From: Oceanomicrobium pacificus
GTDB taxonomy: Bacteria > Pseudomonadota > Alphaproteobacteria > Rhodobacterales > Rhodobacteraceae
Direction: 5' to 3'
Length of the DNA stretch: 64,000 bases
NCBI RefSeq assembly: GCF_009833495.1
Contig: NZ_WUWG01000007.1
Span: forward strand, 142,417-206,416
Positions 12,001 through 18,476 of this stretch are shown here, piece after piece. The notes under the pieces are model-generated. The model had not been told where the DNA came from and searched no databases. It saw nothing but the letters and a program-made list of their open reading frames with translations. Made by a program: the position numbers and the translations under genes. Each line of letters starts with the position of its first letter. Position 1 is the first letter of the stretch.

Positions 12001-12040
12001 GCTATCGTCCGACAAGGACAAGAAGCACAAGCAGACCTGA
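2..12040 (+). CDS. Giant RTX-like repeat protein, N-terminally truncated by the window
   Basis: The frame is open from base 2, so the true start lies upstream; residues below are counted from the ATG at 56. Residues 1 to about 1170 carry short GDL/GNV/GDI beta-helix-like repeats of adhesin type, interrupted at about 120-300 by an alanine/glutamate-rich, probably helical insert. Residues about 1604-2130 hold three Calx-beta-like segments (DSYTVELTEAP, DSYDIVLSRKPAPGE, DSYELRLTKAPAAGQ). From about 2365 to 3685 come RTX calcium-binding GGxGxDxLxGG repeats, with GDNG/GDHG units 62-75 residues apart in the central part. The last 300 residues are not repetitive and end in a lysine-rich tail (DKDKKHKQT). 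It is most likely a secreted or surface calcium-binding adhesin. It opens a tightly packed export-like gene set. No type I ABC exporter is adjacent, so its secretion route is uncertain. Confidence 0.9.
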   Translation, partial: QFDAYSGGHAYIEHLYGDLVLGTVKVSGGFDLSITSRGDLVQGSSDQVLTSQSYLSFIDGIANSDLGLSAGSISLTSTNGSIGASGSPILINSGDTGGDTVTATALSGEIHLTETAGDLKVDSITAGGNVSVTVAAGDLLDFNQTSYADERAEEALLNGVWGDMQLLGEVDADGKPLPGSAAYDKIQEAIARVENARLQDYETYWDLRNQMTVAEHQAVLAKTGNIPFDEAGYQAAQKARILAENSALTDAEAETLAVAATAAALASRNEQYRTLNAEFDPNGTATYDPANGGKLDQDQIDAITAGIKVWTKDELLNGIGAGLLKPVTDTNITVEEANITGADITLNVAGMVGRTTGDVVVFTNTGDPLERDELLIIAAAERSDIYFLVTERFSATVDFDAASNSITRSTGTWPSDLRVGQTVQIEASSPNATENEQFYVIESISGNGKTITFADTGTAIAKPVLTVLQSEVDVDIVISAIVNNPRGASSDAIITVTGGKTLTRTDGGSFLGSGSSEGFQVGDTILLSTTPAYTPAETAAQVPTANANSSASLYTIASVTATEIVIVGGGLQNETGVTMTVDEYVPLVAVQVQQREDFDIDATGKVSVTAVEETYLGSESDITLNQVNIGAGASSGELRIKTSQSILNGAGATDTNSINNIVADNVVLEAGQGSIGKLRTSGTPEARIYMDLRDGGTITARAAGDIVFTERTGDLLVSTLYSEGGTVDIEAQAGGIFDEIDTAFVNIEAQNIILRASGDIGTAANDLDIEATGDDPNSRIGYVTATAGGNIYLTETGDMNIRNIYSSGGADTYVRLTAEAGIFDRLDIADPTDPDSADIVGDTDGTDITGYNIELISRTSQIGNALQEIDINSTGGVFNSASLFGHTYVTETTGDLLVNQVGTAADKTAFLTATMGSILNAAAVGVSNVTGGRAYLVASNNIGAADKRLYTTIGSIQAESITGSTYVYNDGALQAETESGTGAALTSGQQIFVTATSPVIVSNDITAASGDIVIIANESSELEYAADLALDPTIANENDYDSVTVKSGVTVTAQAGDIRIKAGDHVVIEAGATLSASDDIEIYTDVATAANNGIGVNVDSPVIVEADRDDADGGYVTVAGTLAAGRSVLVNTGAAGPLGLTATEQRDVITVTGTITADTSIEMRLGGDKDEVYLTGMTMIAPTILIDGEAGEDLIRVTDAADLSGVVTLMGGADVDRIEVIRLDTHGAGDQVILDGGAGADDLMVQTWGSVTGAAAGADYVITVADSGGIDPINGADTLDVLGTEDEDDIFLSRGNFAALMHGTKDQVRGLESGRPTTVERIDYDRSLNGRLSLIGLSGDDFFISDDNATIMTLDGGLGDDMFQFGQVFGSEPVAGGTFEDPDNPGSFLSNGIAVGDDIDTTLTTRGYLSYGISYAATAFGGEGADTFTVYSNKAELRLEGEDGNDTFIVRAFLRAELDSDGNVQQVGQGDVKVRAGDGDDAVRYNVNAPVDIDGGAGFDTVVALGTEGDDTFVVTEDGVFGAGLNIRISNAEEAFEVDGLEGDDTFYVLSTVETAVTHIIGGLGSDTINVAGDVNDLVYAAELDGRAGVINHIADATDPLYQGVFAPGLGTTVADAVQGKVLIRPTGADTQVTEGGATDSYTVELTEAPEVGTWVYVTVSAGIASRQDSRLAVPAMAAGTNITLDGAVLTRDTGSFHDDGFGDWQNLVLGNAGDNDGAYGILSISADGKTITFDRAVAIDVTAATDTITVTGQAASSVELRTGAGDYTDGIVLAFNSDNWNVAQTVDVRAINDAAQEGERTVMIGHAVDSTDADFDGAAVKNAVITVLDNDLPELRILPTGADTFLHEGTGGSEITDSYDIVLSRKPAPGETVRVTLSDNSNSGDIDYATLVFEFDDTNWNIARTVSLTAVADGVVENAERVTITHLIESLDAGGDPLAGGVYAAADAAELVAELSDGDSNGVILRESDGETLVVQKPAGQITAADRDSYELRLTKAPAAGQTVTLTIVDDGQTRIVPSTRVVEATLADITADLQFVLVDDGPNMIVRTDGGNFHDDGFRAGTVVDISGTLYNDLPFAIGEISADGSTLILSGGALVTDEVATGVGMVITVAQVTFDDSNWDEAVEITLEADPDYVPTALSRVTKPFPVEDHLTAKIRGPLVIDGGPTTARELNVAVMLPTERDPGPLDITISTDEVEQNDRVNIFNDGSKIDDTDGRMFNTDDGRLHIDGLGMGSGTVSFDQGAGLPTLDYLKGISIGTVEIVEVMLGQGDDTFTIDGTNIGSDYDTSVAGAVNMPITLVHGGGGADTIIINELTVGDDGERTLLAIYGDTDAGGARYNYGGGVPNGNALMFNALENPALHGDTIDASNVTFDDADALGLVIYGGVGDDTLIGSVGADQIAGGSGTDTILGLGGNDHLYGDNGVTIDLVSRDLRFLSDVDADPQYKSADTRDAVRDVIDGGAGDDLIIGDLGDIVQLAGTNRIETTGALARIESKTYATGGNDWLIGGTGQDILIGGFGQDRLEDLSGDNILIGDNGLVDWTVRDGDNASIDLIASLAYGVGDADTLIAGDGNDVLIGGAGSDELTAGDGTNIVIGDNGAVTGRNGGLPLGDIALTLDTVYTVAAGIGAADTIDGGAGIDIVLGGAGGDMITTGDADETGRDVIFGDHGQIHFRVAQPDDTVPVVRLARSLDYATGGDDVIASGHGGDIIVGGAGADQLTSAGGTDLIFGDNGLMIGFATAPLLANGALISLSRAVTASAITGKGDRITTGAGAAIIFGGAGNDEITTTGGGLDAADILFGDHGDAQFAEPVAGTPQPIAVVITSTETEYESPEGADDTITAGSGADIILGGNGADEIDAGDGANIVFGDHGRLSGSDDTDLSERGRPISLIDLATIAADFGTGDIIRTGIDGDIVLGGAGDDDIKANNGDGPGVFDLGNILLGDHGEMVFLNPQTGINHPSLVRSLDPRQGGKDRIQSGAGHDLIIGGTGADEIFALGGNDLIAGDHAEAAGIVATDSWPLMVGGPVTLTAIHTGLLDLGGDDLILSGAGDDFVMGQQGSDTIFGGQGDDDLIGGHNVADGTDGADAIDGGQGNDVLLGDNGSLLRTGSISDVRMRALEGTQIYGTETDPAAAGGANDGEALVTDTAQNNVHGTTQRQITIFDHSDATGVLRYGADYLAGGSEDDMILGQLGDDTIQGDGAIDFDMNGIADVFEGKGVGAFRDSDGLLTVNASVEDYAGAGRDGDDYIEGNGGDDTVFGNLGQDDIVGGSSSFFDGLRETALRPDGADMLYGGAGLAITRNHLGASGTTAHARDADVIAGDNANIMRLTGVNGAGTMAYLRFEYDVYDPDLTIIPRAVELLDYTEGGLDVSASAAGDIGTADEIHGEAGDDTIYGQIGNDVLFGDGQNDDLIGGVGHDWISGGTGSDGVIGDDGRIMTSRNSTSHGESLYGIDALDAVDVLMVSTDQTALRTVLHEDGQLVKTVNLTPFSTNPTNPNDPYWSATDASDIIFGGWGSDFLHGGVGSDAISGAEALPLAARPQDHNGNIISFDTPYNPGNTAAVNTSTYAGVPSPAVHVVFLPLLEADLDRSQIRFDADGNVTLGAGTNPFFLNFDHTEGQVDTRSENDLTSDGDDRIFGDIGHDILFGGTGRDSIYGGYGNDLIQADDKLDTGGVDASDPAGLNDLPDEDITYEDFVFGGAGRDYMIANTSGDRLVDWSGDFNEYFVPYRSAGAPTVIRDYTSNLHQFVLLSGMSDGADMTRADDVDHLGLFHTSGEPYGELGLLSDDVPNLPEFTKQSGAGILAGRGTVNDGTIFGPPVVPSGARLADSPLDDFGFTFTLPAVTGIYAGDATTINRPILADTGASRPNVLRINDFFVQSDIILRVGPKVQVSGAPSNTVVTYTYDEDTGEFVEDATPRTPVVTGTVAVLEFFDADGELFAYVDEFGGLWIIDDLEDNPDGKKDRETAPGTPDEIEDDWLLETTLGMTGMVALPGLRKLSSDKDKKHKQT

Positions 12041-12056
12041 GGGCAGATGAGGCGGC

Positions 12057-12395
12057 ATGGTTGACGAAACGGCGGACGGCGGCGCACAGGGCGCCGCCGC
12101 GACAGGGGCGGGCGCGGCAGCGTCCGATCCGAAATCGAAAGTGAACTGGGACGATTCCGCCATGGAAACGGCCTTCGCCAATGTCGTGAACATCCAGGGC
12201 ACGCGCGAACAGATCGAACTGTTCTTCGGCACCAACCGGACGTGGAACGTCGCGCCCGGCCGCGATGTGCATGTCGATCTGACCAACCGGATGATCCTCA
12301 CGCCCTATGCGGCCAAGCGGCTGAACGGCATATTGACGCGCGTGTTGCGGGAGTATGAGGCCCGCCACGGCGTGCTCAAAGTCGACGACGCGTGA
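12057..12395 (+). CDS. DUF3467-like small protein
   Basis: This is a 112-residue protein with an alanine/glycine-rich N-terminus of about 25 residues, followed by a compact domain resembling DUF3467 (PGRDVHVDLTNRMILTPYAA, then a helix KRLNGILTRVLREYEARHG). It has no signal peptide or membrane segment, so it is probably cytosolic. The biochemical role of the family is not known to me. It starts 16 bases after the giant gene, and its last four bases overlap the next gene (GTGA), which indicates co-translation with the export-like proteins. It could be a chaperone or docking factor for the giant protein, but that is inference from position only. Confidence 0.65.
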   Translation: MVDETADGGAQGAAATGAGAAASDPKSKVNWDDSAMETAFANVVNIQGTREQIELFFGTNRTWNVAPGRDVHVDLTNRMILTPYAAKRLNGILTRVLREYEARHGVLKVDDA

Positions 12396-14290
12396 CCCTG
12401 CACCAGACCGATCCGGCGCAGGACGCGGCCCTGCCGCCGCGCGGTTCGCTCTGGCAGACGCTGACCGGCACCGATGCAGGCGCCGCAGCGCAGGCCTGGG
12501 CCGACCTGATGTTCGAACGGATCGGCGCACCGGGTGAAGCCGATCCGGTTTCCGTTGTCATGTTCCGGCTCGATCCGGCCACACGCAGGCTTCTGCCGGC
12601 CGGTCAGGCACCGCAGGCGCGCGCGCCGACACCGGATGCCATTTCCGCAGCCGAAGCCGCGCTTGAAGCCGGCCGGGGCGTGGTGCGCGGTGACGGGGCC
12701 GCAGGACTGGCCCCCACGGCACCCCGACCGTCCGCCGCCCGGCAGACCGTCACGCTGGCGCTGCCCATCGCTGTCGACGGGGTTTCCGGCGGCGTGGCGG
12801 TCGCCGAGATTCTGCCCCTGCAGGCCGGTGCCGCGCGGCCCGCCATGCGGCGCCTGCAATGGGGCGCGGCCTGGATGCGGGACAGGCTGCGGTCTGAGCG
12901 CAGCGCTGAGGATGCCGCCCGCTACGAGGCCGCCGCACAGGCCCTGCATGCCGTTGTCGCGGTGGCCGAGACAGGCGATTTCGCGACCGGGGCGCGGGCT
13001 GCCGTGACCGACCTGTCGACACGGTTCGGCTGCGAGCGGGTTTCGCTCGGGTTCCGCCGCCGCAAGCACAGCAGGCTCGCCGCCATTTCCCATTCCGCGC
13101 AGTTTTCACGCAACATGGGACTGGTGCGCGATCTGGCTGAAACGATGGACGAGGCGATCGACCAGCGCAGTGCGGTCCTCTTCCCGCCGCCGGCCGATGA
13201 TCCTGCCTATGTGACCCGCGCGGCCGAAGTGCTGGCCCGCGATGACGGCGTCAGCCATGTTTTCACCGTGCCGCTCTATGTGCGGGACGCGTTCATCGGC
13301 GCGATGGTCTTCGAGCGGCCCGCCGATGCGCCTTTCACGCAACGTGACCTCGACATTCTCGAAGCGGTGGTGACGGTTCTGGCGCCTGTGCTCGACGAGA
13401 AGCGCCGCAACGACCGTTGGCTCGTCACCAAAACGGCGGTGACGCTGCGCAACCAGCTCGTGAAGCTCTTCGGCCCGGCCTATCTGGGGCGCAAGTTGCT
13501 GCTCCTGGGGCTCGCCGCTCTCTGCGTCTTTTTCTGGTTTGCCCGCGCGCCCTACACGGTGAGCGCGGATGCCATCGTGCAGGGCGCCGTGCAGCGGTCG
13601 ATCTCGGCCGGGTTTGACGGGTTCATCGCTGCCGCGCCTGTGCGTCCCGGCGACACCGTGCGCGAAGGGGCACTTCTGGTGCAGCTTGACGATCGCGACC
13701 TTGTGCTCGACCGGCTGCGCCTCGTGACCGAGCGCCAGCGCCGCGAGATCGAGTATGACCGTGCACTCGCCGACCGCGACCGGGCTGAGGCGCGCATTCT
13801 TGCGACCCAGATCGAACAGGCCGACGCGCAGTTGCGGCTCGTGGATGAACAGATTGCCCGCACGCGCCTGACCGCGCCCTTCGACGGGCTGGTGCTGGAG
13901 GGCGACCTTAGCCAGGCCATCGGCGCCTCGGTCGCGCGGGGCGAGCCGCTGATGACGGTGGCCCCGCTCGACGATTTCCGCATCCAGCTGGCCGTGCCTG
14001 AGGGGCAGATAGCCGATATCATGCCCGGCCAGACCGGCCAGCTGCGCCTGACCGCCTATCCTGACCGCGCTTTCACCGTGGAAGTCGAGGCGATCACGCC
14101 TGTGGCCGAATATGGCGACGGGCAGACGCGGTTCCGCGTCGATGCGACGCTCGTCGGGGCAGGGGCCTTGCGCCCGGGCCTTGAAGGTGTCGCGCGGATC
14201 GAGGTGGAGGATCGCCGCCTGATCCGGATCTGGACCGACCCGATCATCGACTGGTTCCGCCTCAAGCTCTGGCAATACAGGCCGGTCTGA
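12392..14290 (+). CDS. GAF-domain / HlyD-type membrane fusion protein
   Basis: This 632-residue protein starts at a GTG overlapping the upstream stop (GTGA). Residues about 185-335 look like a GAF domain (FGCERVSLGFRR ... VFTVPLYVRDAFIGAMVFE). A single membrane segment follows at about 369-384 (LLLLGLAALCVFFWFA). Then comes an HlyD-type adaptor: a lipoyl half (GFDGFIAAAPVRPGDTVREG), a short coiled-coil hairpin, the second lipoyl half (TAPFDGLVLEGDLSQAIGA) and a beta-barrel. The GAF domain would be cytoplasmic and the adaptor periplasmic. Classical HlyD proteins have only a short cytoplasmic tail, so this fusion could sense a ligand or dock partners such as the SecA-like ATPase. It is followed 7 bases later by the M50 fusion. 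HlyD membership is firm; the GAF call is from pattern. Confidence 0.82.
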   Translation: MTLHQTDPAQDAALPPRGSLWQTLTGTDAGAAAQAWADLMFERIGAPGEADPVSVVMFRLDPATRRLLPAGQAPQARAPTPDAISAAEAALEAGRGVVRGDGAAGLAPTAPRPSAARQTVTLALPIAVDGVSGGVAVAEILPLQAGAARPAMRRLQWGAAWMRDRLRSERSAEDAARYEAAAQALHAVVAVAETGDFATGARAAVTDLSTRFGCERVSLGFRRRKHSRLAAISHSAQFSRNMGLVRDLAETMDEAIDQRSAVLFPPPADDPAYVTRAAEVLARDDGVSHVFTVPLYVRDAFIGAMVFERPADAPFTQRDLDILEAVVTVLAPVLDEKRRNDRWLVTKTAVTLRNQLVKLFGPAYLGRKLLLLGLAALCVFFWFARAPYTVSADAIVQGAVQRSISAGFDGFIAAAPVRPGDTVREGALLVQLDDRDLVLDRLRLVTERQRREIEYDRALADRDRAEARILATQIEQADAQLRLVDEQIARTRLTAPFDGLVLEGDLSQAIGASVARGEPLMTVAPLDDFRIQLAVPEGQIADIMPGQTGQLRLTAYPDRAFTVEVEAITPVAEYGDGQTRFRVDATLVGAGALRPGLEGVARIEVEDRRLIRIWTDPIIDWFRLKLWQYRPV

Positions 14291-14297
14291 GGCGCGG

Positions 14298-16445
14298 ATG
14301 GTTCGAGCGTTCCTGTCCTCCGACTGGTACCGGCTCGCCGCGATCAAGCCGCGGCTCCGGGGGCATGTCGACATCCACCGCCAGACATTCCGCGGCAAGA
14401 TCTGGTTCATCGTGCAGGACCATCATTCCGGCAAATATCACCGGATCACGCCCGCGGCGCAGTATATGCTCGCACTGATGAACGGCCACCGGACCATGCA
14501 GGAGATCTGGGAGGCCGCCTGCGCCCGGTTCGACGATGCCCCGCCCACCCAGTCGGAAACGATCCGCCTTGTCTCGCAACTCCATTCCGCCGACCTGATC
14601 GCCGCGGACCGCTTGCCCGACCTTCAGGAAATGGGCGAGCGCCACGCCAAGCAGGAACGCGCGGCCATGGTCACGCGGTTCCGCAACCCGATGGCGGTGC
14701 GGGTGCCGCTTTTCGACCCAGACAGGTTTCTCGACGCGACCGTCGGCGCGCTGCGCTGGCTTTTCACGCCTTTCGGGTTCCTGCTCTGGCTCGGGCTGGT
14801 CGGGGCCGGGCTGGTCCTGACCGGGCTGCACTGGACCGCGCTCACCGACGGGTTTGCCGATCAGGTGCTGGCGGCGGAGAACCTGATCCTGATGGCGCTG
14901 GCCTATCCGCTCGTGAAAGCCGTGCACGAGGCCGGACACGCCTATGCCACCAAGGTCTGGGGCGGCGAGGTGCACGAGGTCGGCGTCATGTTCCTGGTCT
15001 TCGTGCCCGTTCCTTATGTGGATGCGAGCGCCTCTGCCGCCTTTGCCAGCAAGTGGCGGCGGGCGGTTGTCGGCGGCGCCGGCATCATGGTGGAACTGGC
15101 GCTGGCGACGCTCGGGCTGATCTTCTGGATCAATGCCGAGCCGGGACTGGCGCGGGCCTTCGCCTACAACGTCATGCTGATCGGCGGCATCTCGACCCTT
15201 CTGTTCAACGGCAACCCGCTCTTGCGGTTCGACGGCTATTTCGTCTTTGCCGATCTGCTGGAGATCCCCAATCTCGGCCAGCGGTCCAACCGCTATTTCT
15301 TCTATCTCGTGCAGCGCTACCTGTTCGGCATGAAGGACGAGGCCTCGCCTGTTCAGCGCAATTCCGAACGCGGCTGGCTCTTCTTCTATGCGGTTGCGGC
15401 CTTCATCTACCGGATGTTCATCAGCTTCACGATCGCGCTCTTCGTGGCCTCGAAATTCTTTGTCATCGGCGTGGTGCTGGCGCTCTGGGCGCTTGGCAAC
15501 AGCTTTGTCATGCCGCTCCTCAAGGGCTTTCGGTTCCTGTTGGCCGGACCCGCGCTGCGCAACCATCGCGGGCGGGCGCTGGCGGTGACGGGGACGTTCC
15601 TGTTTCTGCTCGGCGCGGCGCTCTTTGCCCTGCCGGCGCCGCTTACCACCGTCACCTATGGCGTCGCCACGCCGGACACGTCGACGCTGGTGCGCGCGGG
15701 TACGGAAGGGTTTGTCGACCGGATCGCGGTTGAGCCGGGCGCTGAAGTCGCGCAGGGCGATCCGATCCTGCATCTGAGCGATCCGGTGCTCAGCAACCGG
15801 ATCGAAGTGTTGGAACGGCGGCTCGAAGCCGCCCGGATGCGGCTGCGGGCCGTGCTGCTGATCGACCAGGTTCAGGCGGATGTGGAACGCGAGCGCGTCA
15901 AGCTCATCGAAGGCCAGCTGGAGACGTTGCAGGGCCGGATCGGGGATCTGGTCGTCCGCGCGCCCCGCGACGGTGCCGTGGTTTTGCCCGGCGGCGCCGA
16001 CCTGATCGGGCGGCTGGTGCGGCAGGGCGATGTGCTGGGGCATTTGCAAACAGATGCACCGGCGCGCATGCGGATCGCCGTCCGGCAGGACCGCGTCGAT
16101 CTGGTCCGGCGGAACACGCGGGCGGTGGAGTTGCGCATGCTCTCGGGCGACGGCAGTCCGCGCGCGGCGCGCCTCTTTGGCGAGGTGCCGCAATCCCAGA
16201 CCGTGCTGCCATCCGCCGCGCTCGCCACCGAAGGCGGGGGCGATGTGGTTCTGAACCCCGCTGGTGTGACGCCGCTTTCGACGTTGGACCGGGTGTTCCT
16301 TTTCGATGTCGTGCCCGATGACGGCGCGCCTTCGACGCTGGTCGGCGAACGCGCGCTGGTGAAGTTCGATCACGGGCTGGAACCGCTCGCCTGGCGGGTC
16401 TATCGCGCGGCGCGGCAGCTTTTCCTGCGGCAGTTCAATGTCTGA
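14298..16445 (+). CDS. PqqD-like / M50 site-2-type metalloprotease / HlyD-like fusion
   Basis: This is a 715-residue multi-domain membrane protein. Residues about 15-110 resemble a PqqD-type peptide-binding domain (HHSGKYHRITPAAQYMLALM ... TMQEIWEAA). Hydrophobic segments follow, with the M50 zinc motif HEAGH at 210-214 and the second M50 motif NPLLRFDG at 306-313 (D312 the likely third ligand). Further membrane helices lie up to about residue 450. From about 465 comes an HlyD-like lipoyl/coiled-coil part (GTEGFVDRIAVEPGAEVAQG) and a beta-barrel. M50 proteases cut within or next to membranes; PqqD domains present peptides to radical SAM enzymes, and a radical SAM gene ends this operon. The 3' end overlaps the SecA-like gene by 8 bases. 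Whether the protease is active on the giant protein is unknown. Confidence 0.85.
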   Translation: MVRAFLSSDWYRLAAIKPRLRGHVDIHRQTFRGKIWFIVQDHHSGKYHRITPAAQYMLALMNGHRTMQEIWEAACARFDDAPPTQSETIRLVSQLHSADLIAADRLPDLQEMGERHAKQERAAMVTRFRNPMAVRVPLFDPDRFLDATVGALRWLFTPFGFLLWLGLVGAGLVLTGLHWTALTDGFADQVLAAENLILMALAYPLVKAVHEAGHAYATKVWGGEVHEVGVMFLVFVPVPYVDASASAAFASKWRRAVVGGAGIMVELALATLGLIFWINAEPGLARAFAYNVMLIGGISTLLFNGNPLLRFDGYFVFADLLEIPNLGQRSNRYFFYLVQRYLFGMKDEASPVQRNSERGWLFFYAVAAFIYRMFISFTIALFVASKFFVIGVVLALWALGNSFVMPLLKGFRFLLAGPALRNHRGRALAVTGTFLFLLGAALFALPAPLTTVTYGVATPDTSTLVRAGTEGFVDRIAVEPGAEVAQGDPILHLSDPVLSNRIEVLERRLEAARMRLRAVLLIDQVQADVERERVKLIEGQLETLQGRIGDLVVRAPRDGAVVLPGGADLIGRLVRQGDVLGHLQTDAPARMRIAVRQDRVDLVRRNTRAVELRMLSGDGSPRAARLFGEVPQSQTVLPSAALATEGGGDVVLNPAGVTPLSTLDRVFLFDVVPDDGAPSTLVGERALVKFDHGLEPLAWRVYRAARQLFLRQFNV

Positions 16446-18474
16446 TCTGGGGATCATGGACGCCGCACCGCGGCGCGTGCCGCGGATCCGGGACTATTAC
16501 GAGGCGCCCGACCGGCGCGACACGACGCTCGACCGCTGGGCGGCCGATCTGAACGGGGCTTTCGTGGCGCAGGGCGCGCGCTGGCGGGCGTGGCGCCTGC
16601 GGCCCATCCTGCGCGAGATGGAGCGCCACGCAGTGGCCATGGCGGCACTCGACGATGCCGGCCTTCAGGCCGAGGCGCAGGCGGCCCGCATCTGGCTGCG
16701 GCGCGCATTGCGCGACCAGACTCTGTCCGTGGCCGCAGCGGGACGCGCATTCGCATTGGTGCGCGAGGCTGCTGACCGGGTGCTCGGGCTGCGCCACTAT
16801 GACGTGCAGGCGCTCGGCGCCTGGGCGATGATGCGCGGGCAGATTGCGGAAATGCGCACCGGCGAGGGCAAGACGCTCTGCGCCACGCTGGCGGTGGCCA
16901 CCACCGCCCTGTCGGGCCGGCAGGTCCATGTGATGACCGTGAACGACTATCTGGCCGAACGTGACAGCGCGGAAATGGCGCCGCTCTACCGGTTTCTGGG
17001 CCTGAGCGTTGCCACCGTCCTCGAAGGGCAGGATGCGGAGACACGCCAGTCCGCCTATGGTCAGGACATCGTCTATGGCACCAACAAGGAGATTGCCTTC
17101 GACTATCTGCGCGACCGCGCGATCCTGCGGCTGAAACCGGGGAACCTGAACCGGAAACTCGACCGGATCCTGCCCGCCGACCGCCGCGCCGCGGGGCTGC
17201 GCCTGCAAGGATTGCCCGTCGCGATCATCGACGAGGCGGATTCGGTGCTGATCGACGAGGCGCGCACGCCGCTCATCATCTCCGGCGCCAACCCGCAGCA
17301 GGGCGGGCTGCCCGATACCACGTTCCGCCGCGCGATGGCCGCCGCGCGGACCCTGACCGAGGATGTGCATTTCCGCAGACCGCGCGGGATACGGCGGATC
17401 GAGATCCTGCCCGACGGGTTCGAGGCGCTCGACCGGATGGCGGATGCCGATCTTGACCGCCCCGATACCGATCCGGCCTTCGGCATTCCTGTGATCCGCG
17501 AACATCTGGTCTATCAGGCCCTGTCGGCGCTCTATCTCTTCGAGCTTGGCGACAGCTACATCCTGCGCGACGGCAAGGTGCAGATCGTTGACGAGAATAC
17601 CGGCCGGACCATGCCCGACCGGACATGGTCTGACGGGTTGCACCAGATGGTGGAACTGAAGGAGGGGCTGGAGCCGACGGCCGAGAACGAGACCCTGTCG
17701 CGCATGACCTACCAGCGGTTCTTCCGCCGCTATGCGTGCTTGGGCGGCATGACCGGCACGGCACAGGACGCGGCCTGGGAACTTTGGTCGGTCTACCGGC
17801 TGGCCGTGGCCAAGGTGCCCACCAACAAGAGGGACATCCGGCGCTTTGCCCGCGACCGCGTGTTCCTGACAACCGAGGCGAAATGGCAGGCCATCGCGGA
17901 ACGGACGCGGGCCCTGCACGCCGCTGGCGCGCCGGTGCTGATCGGCACCCGCTCGATCAATGCGTCCGACGCCGCAAGTGCGCGGCTCTCCGAACTGGGG
18001 TTGCCGCACCAGTTGCTCACCGCCGCGCAGGATGCGGACGAGGCTGCGATCGTGGCCGAGGCAGGACAGGCGGGCCGGATCACGGTTGCGACCAACATGG
18101 CCGGCCGCGGAACGGACATCAAACTCTCGCCCGACGCGCTGGCTGCGGGCGGGCTCCATGTCATCCTGAGCGAGCGGCATGACAGCCGTCGCGTCGACCG
18201 CCAGTTGGAAGGGCGCTGCGGGCGGCAGGGCGAACCTGGACGGGTGGAGGCCTATCTCAGCCTGGAAGACGATCTGATGCAGGGACCGGCCGCGCGCCGC
18301 GTGGCAGGGCTGGCGAAACTGCTGGCCCGTGCTTTCGGCCCGGGCGCGGCCGGCTGGTGCATCCGCTGGCGCCAGAAACAGATGGAAGCCGCCCACGGGC
18401 GCATGCGCCGCGACCTGATCGACCAGGATCGGGGCATGGGCGAATTTCTGGCATTCGGGGGCGAGTTGGAATAG
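16438..18474 (+). CDS. SecA-like accessory preprotein translocase ATPase
   Basis: This is a 678-residue SecA homologue, clearly shorter than housekeeping SecA (about 850-900 residues). Visible motifs are Walker A MRTGEGKT at 139-146, TVNDYLAERD, the DEAD-box D265-E-A-D268 followed by SVLIDEARTPLIISG, TNMAGRGTDIKL from residue 552 and GRCGRQGEPG from 592. The C-terminal scaffold is shortened and the cysteine-rich zinc tail that binds SecB and lipids is absent. It is therefore probably a dedicated second SecA, not the essential one. It lies between the M50/HlyD fusion (8-base overlap) and a periplasmic adaptor (2-base gap), suggesting that it powers or initiates export of a partner in this locus, plausibly the giant repeat protein. 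Confidence 0.9.
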   Translation: MSDLGIMDAAPRRVPRIRDYYEAPDRRDTTLDRWAADLNGAFVAQGARWRAWRLRPILREMERHAVAMAALDDAGLQAEAQAARIWLRRALRDQTLSVAAAGRAFALVREAADRVLGLRHYDVQALGAWAMMRGQIAEMRTGEGKTLCATLAVATTALSGRQVHVMTVNDYLAERDSAEMAPLYRFLGLSVATVLEGQDAETRQSAYGQDIVYGTNKEIAFDYLRDRAILRLKPGNLNRKLDRILPADRRAAGLRLQGLPVAIIDEADSVLIDEARTPLIISGANPQQGGLPDTTFRRAMAAARTLTEDVHFRRPRGIRRIEILPDGFEALDRMADADLDRPDTDPAFGIPVIREHLVYQALSALYLFELGDSYILRDGKVQIVDENTGRTMPDRTWSDGLHQMVELKEGLEPTAENETLSRMTYQRFFRRYACLGGMTGTAQDAAWELWSVYRLAVAKVPTNKRDIRRFARDRVFLTTEAKWQAIAERTRALHAAGAPVLIGTRSINASDAASARLSELGLPHQLLTAAQDADEAAIVAEAGQAGRITVATNMAGRGTDIKLSPDALAAGGLHVILSERHDSRRVDRQLEGRCGRQGEPGRVEAYLSLEDDLMQGPAARRVAGLAKLLARAFGPGAAGWCIRWRQKQMEAAHGRMRRDLIDQDRGMGEFLAFGGELE

Positions 18475-18476
18475 CC

